DNA of 30,956 bases from contig DATCDQ010000094.1 in the NCBI GenBank assembly GCA_036510655.1, positions 1-30,956 of the forward strand. Reading direction: 5' to 3'. A program made the translations under genes and the position numbers. Origin of the DNA: Rathayibacter_A sp036510655 (lineage in GTDB: Bacteria; Actinomycetota; Actinomycetes; Actinomycetales; Microbacteriaceae). Below, one piece after another: positions 22,029 through 29,658 of this stretch. The notes beneath the pieces were generated by a model. That model did no database searches and had not been told where the DNA came from. It saw only the letters and a list, made by a program, of their open reading frames with translations. Within the stretch, counting starts at the first letter, position 1. Each line of letters opens with the position of its first letter.

Positions 22029-22673
22029 CTACAAACGATTCCAGAGGCTCGTCCAGTCGTAGCCGAGCTCGCGCACGAGTCCGCGCAACGTTGACAGTGA
22101 CAGTCCGACCACGGTGCTCGGGTCGCCGTCGACGTTGGTGATGAACGGACCGCCGAGACTGTCGATCGTGAAGGCGCCCGCGACGGCGAGCGGCTCTCCG
22201 GATGCGACGTACGCGTCGATCTCGCCGTCGGTGATGTCGCTTGCGAACGTGACGGATGCGTTCGCCACCGCCCCGATCGCAGCCCGAGCACCTGCGGCGC
22301 TGTGGTCGATCAACCAGTGGCCGGAGTGCAGCAGACCGGTGCGGCCGCGCTGCTGGTGCCAGCGTTGCCGAGCGACCTCGGGCCGGCGCGGTTTGCCGTA
22401 GATGATGGCATCGAGTTCGAAAGCGGAGTCACCCCCGAGGATCAAGCCGTCGATCGGGGCGCCGTCGATGAGGAGATCGGCGACCGCCTCGGCTTTGGTG
22501 CGAGCGAGCAGTTGCACGAGCTCACTCGGCGTGAGTGGCTGCCCGCTTGACGATTCCGCTGCCGCGACGGCGGCAGGCTCGTCGACGCGCGACGGCACGA
22601 CAACCGGTTCGACGCCCGCCGCCCGCAACAGCGCAAGACGTGCAGGGGAGGTCGAAGCGAGGTACAGGCGCAT
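22029..22673 (-). CDS. maf: Maf-like nucleoside triphosphate pyrophosphatase
   Basis: A 214-residue member of the Maf/Ham1 superfamily, thought to hydrolyse non-canonical or modified nucleoside triphosphates to the monophosphates. The N-terminal signature is LASTSPARLALLRAAG, close to the family ASxSPRR pattern. The acidic site follows as VPSRVDEP, and the catalytic region is LILGGDSAFELD. Late landmarks are TDGEIDAYVASGEPLAVAGAFTIDSLG and VVGLSLSTL. It precedes accA3 and is probably co-transcribed. In other actinobacteria maf also sits beside the carboxylase genes, without an obvious functional reason. Divergent from the RNA methyltransferase gene, with a 58-base gap. Confidence 0.93.
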   Translation of the reverse strand: MRLYLASTSPARLALLRAAGVEPVVVPSRVDEPAAVAAAESSSGQPLTPSELVQLLARTKAEAVADLLIDGAPIDGLILGGDSAFELDAIIYGKPRRPEVARQRWHQQRGRTGLLHSGHWLIDHSAAGARAAIGAVANASVTFASDITDGEIDAYVASGEPLAVAGAFTIDSLGGPFITNVDGDPSTVVGLSLSTLRGLVRELGYDWTSLWNRL

Positions 22674-22731
22674 CTACTCAGGCTACCGACGGTGCCGTAC
22701 GGGCAACGCACCAGTATGGAATGCTCGTCAG

Positions 22732-24105
22732 GTGGCCAAGAACAGAAATCATCGACGTCCCGCGGCAGCGACCGCGGAAGAGTCCGCGTTCGTCGGCACC
22801 GAGATCGAACTCGACATCACGAACGTGGCGCACGGTGGTGTGTTCGTCGCCCGGCACGAGGGCCGTGTCGTGTTCGTGGGTGACACCATACCCGGTGAGC
22901 GCATTCTTGCTCGCGTGACCGAGGCGCGCCACGGCAGCTTCTGGCGTGCCGAAGCGATCAAGGTGCTCGAGGCCTCGCCACATCGGCAAGCACACGTCTG
23001 GGCGGCATCGTCCATCGACCGTGCCCCCGGCGAACGAGCCGGCGGCGCCGAATTCGGGCACATCGAACTGCAGCATCAGCGCGAACTGAAGTCCCAAGTG
23101 ATCGCGGACGCCCTCAGCCGCATGGCCCACCTCGAACTCACACCGGTCGTCGAACCCGTGCCGGTCCGCGCGCCTGCAGCCACCCCCACCACCTCACCCA
23201 CCTCAACCACCTCACCCCCCGACGACGGCCTCGGCTGGCGTACCCGAGTGCGCCTCCAGATGGCCCAGGACGGCACTGTTGGGCCGTACGCGGCACGCAC
23301 GCACCGAGTTGTGCACGTGGACGACCTTCCCCTGGCAACGTCCGTCGTCGCCGCTGCAGCGCCGTTGCGTGGGCAGTTCGAGGGGGCGGCATCCATCGAC
23401 ATCATCGGGCCGAGCACCGGCGGCGAGATCGTGCTCGTGAACGAGCGCCGCAACGAGCGCCGAAACGAACGCGAGCCCGCCCGTGGCCCGGCTCGCCCGT
23501 CGCCGCACGTGATTCGCGAGCGGGTCGGCGAGCGCGAATTCCGCCTGGATGCCCGTGGCTTCTGGCAGGTGCACTCGGGTGCGCCCGCCACCCTTACCCA
23601 GGCGGTGCAGAAGGCCGTCGACGCCGCGCTGTTCGATCCGGATGCCGCCAATCTCGATCTCTACGGAGGCGTCGGGCTGCTCGCCGCAGCGCTCTGCGAC
23701 CGCTTCGGGTCGTCGACACGGATGACTTCGGTCGAGTCCGATTCGAACGCGACCGAATTCGCGGCGGACAATCTTGCGGACTGGATCGGCGCATCCGCCA
23801 TCACCGACCGCGTCGACCGGTTCGTGGCGCGATCGGTTGCGCAGGCATCCGCACACGAACGCGACCGCCAGCGGGCGGCGACGGTGGTGCTGGATCCGCC
23901 GCGATCTGGTGCGGGCAAAGACGTCGTTGACGGGCTGCTGGCGCTGTCGCCGGCGCAGCTCGTCTACGTCGCCTGCGATCCTGTCGCATTCGCGCGTGAT
24001 GCCGCGCTGTTCGCGGCCGGCGGCTACAGCGTGCGCGGATTGCGTGCATTCGACCTGTTCCCACAGACGCACCACGTCGAACTCGTCGCACTTCTGACCC
24101 GATGA
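22732..24105 (+). CDS. TRAM-domain class I SAM-dependent RNA methyltransferase (TrmA/RlmD family), lacking Fe-S cysteines
   Basis: Probably methylates C5 of a uridine in tRNA or 23S rRNA. The N-terminal TRAM domain covers about residues 18-75 (GTEIELDITNVAHGGVFVARHEGRVVFV). The central region holds a Thr/Ser/Pro linker at about 145-163. The C-terminal Rossmann domain has DLYGGVGLLA for SAM, LDPPRSGAG, and the catalytic cysteine in VYVACDPVAFARD. Canonical RlmD/TrmA-like enzymes carry a four-cysteine iron-sulphur site after the TRAM domain; here the aligned stretch around AGGAEFGHIELQHQRELK has none, and only two cysteines are visible in the protein. The GTG at 22732 is the best start, though with a weak ribosome site. 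The stop overlaps a possible response-regulator start. Confidence 0.88.
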   Translation: MAKNRNHRRPAAATAEESAFVGTEIELDITNVAHGGVFVARHEGRVVFVGDTIPGERILARVTEARHGSFWRAEAIKVLEASPHRQAHVWAASSIDRAPGERAGGAEFGHIELQHQRELKSQVIADALSRMAHLELTPVVEPVPVRAPAATPTTSPTSTTSPPDDGLGWRTRVRLQMAQDGTVGPYAARTHRVVHVDDLPLATSVVAAAAPLRGQFEGAASIDIIGPSTGGEIVLVNERRNERRNEREPARGPARPSPHVIRERVGEREFRLDARGFWQVHSGAPATLTQAVQKAVDAALFDPDAANLDLYGGVGLLAAALCDRFGSSTRMTSVESDSNATEFAADNLADWIGASAITDRVDRFVARSVAQASAHERDRQRAATVVLDPPRSGAGKDVVDGLLALSPAQLVYVACDPVAFARDAALFAAGGYSVRGLRAFDLFPQTHHVELVALLTR

Positions 24106-24794
24106 GCGCCGGCGCTGTGAGTACGATGAGTCGCATGGTGCGCGTAGCGATCGTTGATGACCACGAGTCGGTGCGTCTCGGGCTCCGTGCGGCGTGCCAG
24201 GATGCCGGCTTCGAAGTGGCTGCCGCGGCGGCCAACGTGGCCGAACTCGAACGCAAGCTCGGCGATCGCGACTGTGACATCGTCGTCCTCGACCTGTCGC
24301 TCGGCGACGGTTCTGTCGTCACGGACAATGTCAAGCGGCTTCAGGTGCGCGGCTTCGCCGTGCTCGTGCACAGCATCGCCGATCGCGTGGCTAGCGTGCG
24401 CGAAGCGCTCGCGGCCGGGGCGGCAGGAGTGATCCCGAAGTCTGCCCCGACGACGACCGTCATGGCGGCGATCGCAACCGTCGCATCCGGAAATGTCTTG
24501 AACAACGTGGAGTGGGCCAGCGCCATCGACGCCGACAACGACTTCGCGAAGGCGCAACTCGGCCGGCGCGAGCGCGATGTGTTGCACCTTTACGCATCCG
24601 GGCTGCCGTTGAAGGCCGTCGCCGGGCAGTTGGGGATCGCGCATTCGACGGCCCGTGAGTACCTCGACCGGGTGCGCGCGAAGTACGTCGAGGTCGGCCG
24701 TCCAGCGCCGACGAAGGTTGACCTTCTGCGTCGTGCCGTCGAGGACGGCATTCTGCCCGGTCTGGACGCGGACGCGCCCAATGGCCGCGCCTGA
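24102..24794 (+). CDS. NarL/FixJ-type response regulator
   Basis: A receiver-HTH transcription factor of up to 230 residues. The receiver domain starts VRVAIVDDHESVRLGLRAA, with the acidic pair Asp19-Asp20 and the phosphoacceptor Asp64 in IVVLDLSLGDGS. The conserved lysine is in GVIPKSAP. The LuxR-type DNA-binding domain is LGRRERDVLHLYASGLPLKAVAGQLGI and onwards. The start is uncertain. ATG 24102 overlaps the methyltransferase stop (ATGA), but GTG 24117, ATG 24126 and ATG 24135 are in frame, and 24135 gives the typical start MVRVAIVDD. The kinase gene overlaps its end by 14 bases, so the pair is coupled. Target genes are unknown. Confidence 0.93.
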   Translation: MSAGAVSTMSRMVRVAIVDDHESVRLGLRAACQDAGFEVAAAAANVAELERKLGDRDCDIVVLDLSLGDGSVVTDNVKRLQVRGFAVLVHSIADRVASVREALAAGAAGVIPKSAPTTTVMAAIATVASGNVLNNVEWASAIDADNDFAKAQLGRRERDVLHLYASGLPLKAVAGQLGIAHSTAREYLDRVRAKYVEVGRPAPTKVDLLRRAVEDGILPGLDADAPNGRA

Positions 24795-26145
24795 TCGCCT
24801 GGCGGTGACACCGCAGCTCGGTGTGCCGACGCCCGGTAAGCCGCTGAGCCGTCGGCGGATCGAACGACTGTTCAGCAGAGTCGTCGCGGTCTTCGGGGTC
24901 GTGTTCGCGGTGCAGATCATTCCGGGGCTGACGGATGCGATGCGGCTGTTCGCCGAACCGTGGGCGTCGGTGAGCGCTGCGGTCCTCCTTGGAACCATGG
25001 TCTGGGTGGTCGTGGCGGCGACGATTCAGCGCGCGGTGGCTGTGAGCATGGGCACCGCAGCCATCGTGTATGTCGCGTCATTGCTCACCTGGCCGCTCTT
25101 GGTGACCGATCCGTCCTCGATTCCGGCTACGCCCTGGCTGTGGTATCTCTGCACGGTTGCAACGGCGTATGCGGCGATCGCGTTTTCACTGCCTATTGCA
25201 GCGATTTACACGGTGTTGACCCCGATGATCTACGGTGTGCTGCGGGCTTCTCCCTATGGCGGTGATTCGACGCTGACCGGTGCGATTCTGGATGCCGCGT
25301 ACGCGGTGATCCTCGGCGGGGCGCTGCTGATCATCATCACGATGGTGCGCCAGGCCGCATCGGGTGTGGACGCGGCACAGGCGGCCGCCCTTGACCGGTA
25401 CTCGGCCGTCGCGCGCGAGCATGCCAGCGAGGCGGAGCGCGCCGAGGTCGACGCAATCGTGCACGACAGTGTTCTGACGACGCTGCTGGCGGCCGCCGGC
25501 GCGCGGTCGCCTGAGGCGATGACACTGGCGGCGCGGATGGCCACAGAGGCCATCGGCCACTTGGATGCGGCCGCCGACGCGGTGCCCGAGGACGGTGCCG
25601 TTCTCGGCCTGGACCGATTGAGCGAGCGGATCTCGTCGGCGGCGCGCTCGTTCTCGGCGCCGTTCGCCGTTTCTCAGGCCGGCGTGACGGATGCCCCGAT
25701 TCCCATGATCGTCGCCGACGCTCTGCACGCTGCGGCCGTGCAGGCGATGGTCAACAGCATCCAGCATGCCGGCCGAGCGGATGCTCACCGCAGCGTTTCG
25801 ATCGTCGGGCTCGAGCCTCACGGCGTGCGCGTGTCGGTCACCGATGACGGTGTCGGCTTCGACCCGGCCGCGGTCGGACCGGAGCGACTCGGGTTGCGCG
25901 TTTCGATCCTGGAGCGGGTTGCGAGGATCGGCGGCGAGGTCACGGTGCGTTCGGCCCCAGGCGAGGGCGCGACCGTTGCATTGTCGTGGGATGCCGAGAC
26001 TGCGGAGCCCGGTGGCACGGCATCCGGCAGCACGGTATCCGGCCGCACGGTATCCGGCAGCGATGCGTCCGGCAGTGCATCATCCGGCAGGGACGCGGCG
26101 GCTGCCGCTTCCGACGACGCGCCCCGAGGCGGTGACCTCGGATGA
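24781..26145 (+). CDS. Sensor histidine kinase, NarL-partner type
   Basis: A 454-residue membrane kinase paired with the upstream response regulator. About five to six hydrophobic segments span residues 33-188, with no large external sensor domain. The dimerisation/phosphorylation motif is AEVDAIVHDSVLTTLLAAAG, with His228 followed by Asp229. The ATP-binding domain follows: AMVNSIQHAG (N box), VTDDGVGFDP (G1), LGLRVSILERV, and APGEGATVALSW (G2). The ATG at 24781 overlaps the regulator gene. After the kinase domain is a tail of about 55 residues with Ser-Gly repeats, made by a 15-bp tandem repeat. Its stop overlaps the next start by four bases. The signal is unknown; the membrane-only sensor suggests an envelope or intramembrane cue. 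Confidence 0.92.
   Translation: MAAPDRLAVTPQLGVPTPGKPLSRRRIERLFSRVVAVFGVVFAVQIIPGLTDAMRLFAEPWASVSAAVLLGTMVWVVVAATIQRAVAVSMGTAAIVYVASLLTWPLLVTDPSSIPATPWLWYLCTVATAYAAIAFSLPIAAIYTVLTPMIYGVLRASPYGGDSTLTGAILDAAYAVILGGALLIIITMVRQAASGVDAAQAAALDRYSAVAREHASEAERAEVDAIVHDSVLTTLLAAAGARSPEAMTLAARMATEAIGHLDAAADAVPEDGAVLGLDRLSERISSAARSFSAPFAVSQAGVTDAPIPMIVADALHAAAVQAMVNSIQHAGRADAHRSVSIVGLEPHGVRVSVTDDGVGFDPAAVGPERLGLRVSILERVARIGGEVTVRSAPGEGATVALSWDAETAEPGGTASGSTVSGRTVSGSDASGSASSGRDAAAAASDDAPRGGDLG
26015..26089 (+). repeat. Five 15-bp tandem repeats in the kinase 3' end
   Basis: Units at 26015, 26030, 26045, 26060 and 26075 share the form GCACGGTATCCGGCA, the later two more diverged. They are in frame and add five-residue Ser-Gly repeats to the kinase tail. 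The design is the same as in the cdd tail. Confidence 0.9.
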
Positions 26146-27182
26146 TCACCATTCCGCGCACGCTGCTGATTGCACTGGCTGCACTGTTCTCTGGCTACCA
26201 CGTGTTCTTGGCCGTCAACTCGTTGGCGACTCCACAGCACGCCGCCCCGATCATCGTCGCCCTCGTGCTGTATGCCGTCGCGACGGCGGCGACGCTCTGG
26301 TCGACGACGGCCGCGCGGATGCCGATGTGGCTGGCAGCGTTCGACTTCGCCGTGTGCGCTGCTCTGCCACTGCTGGTGACCAGTCAACTCGATGCATCTG
26401 CTCGAAACGGCTACGCCACCTGGTACGTGGCCGCTGTCGGCACGCTGATGACGATTGTCGCGGTGCGACGGCGGCAAGTGTTCGCCTGGCTCGGCGTCGG
26501 ATTTCTCGTCGTGCAGACCGTGCTGTGGACCGGCAGCGTTCTCGCCCTGGGCGGTCTCGGAGTCGTCGGAAGCGTCGTCTGGGTTACCGCCGCCGTGCTC
26601 CTGGCGCACGCGCTGACGAGGGCGGCACGCGACGCGCAGCAGTTCATTCTGGCCGAGCGGCAGGCAGCACAGTGGCAGGCTGCGCAGGAGGCACACCTGT
26701 CGGAGCGGCAACACCGGCTGGCTCACACCTATCGGATGGCCGCCCCGCTGCTGACCGAGATTGTAAGGAGTCGAGGCGAGCTGACGGCGAGTCAGCGCCG
26801 CGAGTGCAGGCTGCTGGAAGCCACGATGCGTGACGAAATCCGCGGTCGACAGTTGCTGAACGATGACGTGCGCGCGGAGGTGGCCGCAGCCAGGCGCCGA
26901 GGCACGACGGTCACACTGCTGGATGAGGGCGGCCTCGACGACCTGGATGCCCCCGCGCTTGACGTCGTTCTGCACGGCCTCGCCCGAGCGGTGCACACAG
27001 CACGCGTCGACACGCTCATCGTGCGCACGGTGCCGCGCTCCTCTGAGATCGCCGTCACCGTGGTGGGTTTACGCACCGTCGAACAGGTCGAGTCGGCTGA
27101 AGAGGTCGAAGACGAGGTCGAACTGTGGCTGGAGATCCCACGCACGCAGACGCCTGAGCAGGAGCCGTCCGGGCAAAAATAA
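26142..27182 (+). CDS. Membrane protein resembling a histidine kinase without catalytic boxes
   Basis: A 346-residue protein whose start overlaps the kinase stop by four bases (ATGA). The N-terminal half (residues about 5-165) has five or six hydrophobic segments. A charged, probably coiled-coil stretch rich in Gln, Glu, Ala and Arg follows (LAERQAAQWQAAQEAHLSER). The C-terminal part has LLEATMRDEIRGRQLLNDD and AARRRGTTVTLLDEG, which resemble the region between phosphotransfer helix and ATP domain of NarL-type kinases. No H-box, N-box or glycine boxes are visible, so it cannot be an active kinase on this reading. It may form a heterodimer with, or tune, the preceding kinase. Two strong hairpins follow the gene, so it ends the operon. 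Function is unknown. Confidence 0.75.
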   Translation: MITIPRTLLIALAALFSGYHVFLAVNSLATPQHAAPIIVALVLYAVATAATLWSTTAARMPMWLAAFDFAVCAALPLLVTSQLDASARNGYATWYVAAVGTLMTIVAVRRRQVFAWLGVGFLVVQTVLWTGSVLALGGLGVVGSVVWVTAAVLLAHALTRAARDAQQFILAERQAAQWQAAQEAHLSERQHRLAHTYRMAAPLLTEIVRSRGELTASQRRECRLLEATMRDEIRGRQLLNDDVRAEVAAARRRGTTVTLLDEGGLDDLDAPALDVVLHGLARAVHTARVDTLIVRTVPRSSEIAVTVVGLRTVEQVESAEEVEDEVELWLEIPRTQTPEQEPSGQK

Positions 27183-27211
27183 AGAGGGCCAGCATAAAGC
27201 CGGCCCTCTTG
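27183..27211 (+). terminator. Hairpin terminator after the two-component operon
   Basis: AAGAGGGCC (27183-27191) pairs exactly with GGCCCTCTT (27203-27211) around an 11-base loop. It begins one base after the last stop codon. The short T-rich end and position support an intrinsic terminator. Confidence 0.8.
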
Positions 27212-27220
27212 TAAAGCCCC

Positions 27221-27257
27221 GAGTCAGGGCGATAACCCGAATATCGCCCTGACTCGC
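27221..27257. terminator. Second, perfect 15-bp hairpin
   Basis: CGAGTCAGGGCGATA (27221-27235) is exactly complementary to 27243-27257, with loop ACCCGAA. There is no T-run on the rightward strand. It probably backs up the first terminator or acts for the opposite strand. Confidence 0.75.
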
Positions 27258-27265
27258 CCCCAAAC

Positions 27266-27295
27266 ATTCGCCCGCTTACCCTAGTCGGCGAATGA
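27266..27295. other. Third hairpin in the same gap
   Basis: CATTCGCC (27266-27273) pairs with GGCGAATG (27288-27295) around a 14-base loop. It follows the two larger hairpins and completes an array of three stem-loops in 113 bases. The role is unclear. Confidence 0.55.
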
Positions 27296-27382
27296 TTGGC
27301 GGTGTAACTCTTTGAGAGACACCTAGCACTACCAATATCCCCGCTTTTGAGCGTGGCGTATAGTCGTCATTTTGGAGGACTA

Positions 27383-27775
27383 GTGGGGGACAATATCGCG
27401 TCCCTCAGAAACCATTCTGTACGAACTGCGCGTGCTGTGCAATGGCTGGCAGTGTTCGTCGGGGTACGGAATGCTTCGGGCGAAGCCGTCGCGCTGCTTC
27501 GCCCGAGTCGGTCAGCGGCGGTCACTGAAGAAGCTTTGCCACGCGCCAGGACCGGGCGCGATCGGTGCGCGCAACCGGCGTTGGCTCCGCTGCCACACGG
27601 ATGGCGCAGTCTGTGCGTCCGCCTCGATGCCGGCGTGCTCCTGCAGTGCGGCCGTTACCACGGCCGTGACGGCCGCGATCTCGGTGGGTGTCACGTTTGC
27701 GGTTCGGAAGGCGATGTCCAGCGGTGTGTCGAGATCCGGAGAATGGCGTGCGTTCATCGGCGTGTGCTTCCTTGA
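27383..27775 (+). CDS. Doubtful open frame with a strong ribosome-binding site, antisense to accE
   Basis: GGAGG (27374-27378) lies four bases before a GTG at 27383, a better start signal than most genes in the window have. The first about 40 codons read GDNIASLRNHSVRTARAVQW and then a short hydrophobic stretch, all before a 11-bp hairpin at 27476-27506. The rest runs antisense through accE and looks like shadow sequence. A TATAGT at 27359-27364 could be a -10 box. It may be a short leader peptide, a gene remnant cut by rearrangement, or chance. No family is recognised. The 27183-27511 gap otherwise holds only the hairpins. Confidence 0.2.
   Translation: MGDNIASLRNHSVRTARAVQWLAVFVGVRNASGEAVALLRPSRSAAVTEEALPRARTGRDRCAQPALAPLPHGWRSLCVRLDAGVLLQCGRYHGRDGRDLGGCHVCGSEGDVQRCVEIRRMACVHRRVLP
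27476..27506 (-). terminator. Hairpin downstream of accE
   Basis: TCGGGCGAAGC (27476-27486) and GCTTCGCCCGA (27496-27506) form an 11-bp stem with a 9-base loop, six bases past the accE stop. It probably terminates the accD-accE transcript and may work in both directions. Confidence 0.7.
27512..27757 (-). CDS. accE: Acyl-CoA carboxylase epsilon subunit
   Basis: An 81-residue small subunit found only in actinobacterial acyl-CoA carboxylases, where it stabilises the alpha-beta complex. The two family segments are seen: PTEIAAVTAVVTAALQEH in the first half and SVWQRSQRRLRAPIAPGPGAW near the C terminus. The ATG at 27757 has AAGGAAG upstream at a suitable distance. It follows accD by 42 bases on the same strand, so the two are one operon. 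Its sequence is short and divergent, so the call rests on these motifs plus the neighbour. Confidence 0.9.
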   Translation of the reverse strand: MNARHSPDLDTPLDIAFRTANVTPTEIAAVTAVVTAALQEHAGIEADAQTAPSVWQRSQRRLRAPIAPGPGAWQSFFSDRR

Positions 27776-27799
27776 GTAGCGCTTGGTGAGCTAGAGCGG

Positions 27800-29404
27800 C
27801 TAGAGCGGAATGTTCCCGTGCTTCTTCGGCGGCTGGATCGCGCGCTTTGTGCGGAGCGATCGCAGTGCCTTGATCACGGCGACCCGGGTTGCTGCGGGCT
27901 CGATCACGCCGTCGAGTTCGCCGCGCTCGGCCGCGAGGAACGGGCTGGCGACGTTGTAGGTGTACTCATTGGCGAGTCGGGTGCGCACGGCAGCGACGTC
28001 TTCGCCGTTCTCCTCAGCGCGTTTGATCTCACCGCGGTAGAGGATGTTGACCGCACCTTGCCCGCCCATGACGGCGATCTCCGCGGTCGGCCAGGCCAGG
28101 TTGATGTCGGCGCCGAGCTGCTTGGAGCCCATGACGATGTATGCACCCCCGTAGGCCTTGCGGGTGATCACCGTGACCAGGGGAACGGTTGCCTCAGCGT
28201 AGGCGTAGAGCAGCTTGGCGCCGCGACGGATGACGCCGGTCCACTCCTGGTCGGTGCCGGGGAGGTAACCGGGCACATCCACGAGGGTGAGGATCGGGAT
28301 CGAGAACGCGTCGCAGAACCGCACAAAGCGCGCGGCCTTTTCACCCGCGTCGATGTTCAGCGTTCCGGCCATCGCGTTCGGCTGGTTGGCGATGATACCG
28401 ATCGAGTGGCCCTCGACGCGGGCGAAGCCGATCACGATGTTTGGGGCGAACAGCGGCTGAACCTCGAGAAAGTCGCCCTCATCCACGAGGTGCTCGATGA
28501 TCGTCGTCACGTCATACGGTTGGTTCGGCGAGTCGGGGATGATCTCGTTGAGTTTGCGGTCGGCATCCGTGATCTCGAGTTGTGCTTCGCTCTCGTAGAC
28601 CGGCAGCTCGGCGAGATTGTTGTCGGGCAGAAAGCTGATCAGCGTGCGCGCGAAGTCGAGCGCATCCTGTTCGTCGCTTGCCAGGTAGTGGCTGACCCCG
28701 GAGATCTTGTTGTGCGTGAGCGCGCCGCCGAGCTCTTCCATGCCGACGTCTTCGCCGGTGACGGTCTTGATGACATCGGGGCCCGTGACGAACATCTGGC
28801 TGGTCTTGTCGACCATGATCACGAAGTCGGTCAGTGCGGGGGAGTACACGGCTCCGCCCGCTGCCGGGCCCATGATGATCGACAGTTGCGGGATCACACC
28901 GCTGGCCGCCGTGTTCTTGCGGAAGATCTCGCCGTATTTTCCGAGCGCGATCACACCCTCCTGGATGCGTGCGCCGCCCGAATCGAGGATGCCGATGATC
29001 GGCACCCCGGTCTTCAGCGCGTGGTCCATCACCTTGATGATCTTGTCGCCGGCGACCTCGCCGAGCGAGCCGCCGAAGATGGTGAAGTCTTGGGAGTACA
29101 CGGCGACGTTGCGACCGTGGATCGTGCCGATGCCGGTGACGACGGCGTCGCCGTATGGCCGCTTCGCGTCCATCCCGAACGCGGTGGTGCGGTGGCGGAT
29201 GAACTCGTCGAACTCGACGAACGACCCCGGGTCTAGCAGCAGGTCGATGCGCTCGCGCGCCGTCATCTTGCCCTTGGCGTGCTGCTTTTCGACGGCGGCG
29301 AGCCCGCTTGCGGTCACGGCTTCGTGGTAGCGGGCCTTGAGATCGGCGAGCTTGCCTGCCGTTGTGGCGAGATTCTCGCGCACCGTTGATTCGTTCTCGG
29401 TCAC
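27800..29404 (-). CDS. accD: Acyl-CoA (acetyl-/propionyl-CoA) carboxylase beta subunit
   Basis: The carboxyltransferase subunit, 534 residues, which moves the carboxyl group from biotin on AccA3 to acetyl-CoA or propionyl-CoA. Crotonase-fold landmarks are KGKMTARERIDLLLDPGSF near residue 40, LDSGGARIQEG, MGPAAGGAVYSPALTDF and, in the second half, VDVPGYLPGTDQEW and KAYGGAYIVMGSKQLGAD. The last two are the acyl-CoA oxyanion-hole regions. A GTG at 29404 is chosen (VTENESTVRENLATT); a GTG nine bases upstream is also possible. The open frame further upstream overlaps the inverted-repeat element and is not coding. It matches the AccD5-type subunit next to birA in mycobacteria, but propionyl versus acetyl preference is inferred only from that context. 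Confidence 0.95.
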   Translation of the reverse strand: MTENESTVRENLATTAGKLADLKARYHEAVTASGLAAVEKQHAKGKMTARERIDLLLDPGSFVEFDEFIRHRTTAFGMDAKRPYGDAVVTGIGTIHGRNVAVYSQDFTIFGGSLGEVAGDKIIKVMDHALKTGVPIIGILDSGGARIQEGVIALGKYGEIFRKNTAASGVIPQLSIIMGPAAGGAVYSPALTDFVIMVDKTSQMFVTGPDVIKTVTGEDVGMEELGGALTHNKISGVSHYLASDEQDALDFARTLISFLPDNNLAELPVYESEAQLEITDADRKLNEIIPDSPNQPYDVTTIIEHLVDEGDFLEVQPLFAPNIVIGFARVEGHSIGIIANQPNAMAGTLNIDAGEKAARFVRFCDAFSIPILTLVDVPGYLPGTDQEWTGVIRRGAKLLYAYAEATVPLVTVITRKAYGGAYIVMGSKQLGADINLAWPTAEIAVMGGQGAVNILYRGEIKRAEENGEDVAAVRTRLANEYTYNVASPFLAAERGELDGVIEPAATRVAVIKALRSLRTKRAIQPPKKHGNIPL

Positions 29405-29506
29405 GCGGTTCACTCTACCGGCAGGCATCAGGGCGAACCCGTTGACGGAATGCCACAAACCTGGAGCCAGTCGTTGGTACGGCGTAGGTGCGTCGCTCGT
29501 CGCGCA

Positions 29507-29590
29507 ACCAAAACGACGGACTTTTTGCACGAAAGGCCCAGGCTCCCATGCGTCGCCCGGCGCGTCGCGACTTTTGTCCGTCGTTTTGGT
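29507..29590. repeat. 84-bp element with ACCAAAACGACGGAC inverted ends (copy 2)
   Basis: ACCAAAACGACGGAC (29507-29521) is the exact reverse complement of 29576-29590. The interior differs from copy 1 (16431-16510). It lies in the divergent gap between accD and birA, the same type of position as copy 1 between punA and lpdA. Either a small non-autonomous mobile element or a pair of regulator sites about 55 bp apart. Confidence 0.87.
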
Positions 29591-29658
29591 CGAACGCTCT
29601 TTGGGAGACGAGCCTGTTGAGAAAGCGACCGACCGCCGCTCAGAGGACAATAGGGGGC

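Noticed and set aside
27818..29236. 472-codon plus-strand frame antisense to accD
   Set aside because: Asp/Val/His-rich shadow composition; the carboxyltransferase motifs on the other strand are unambiguous.
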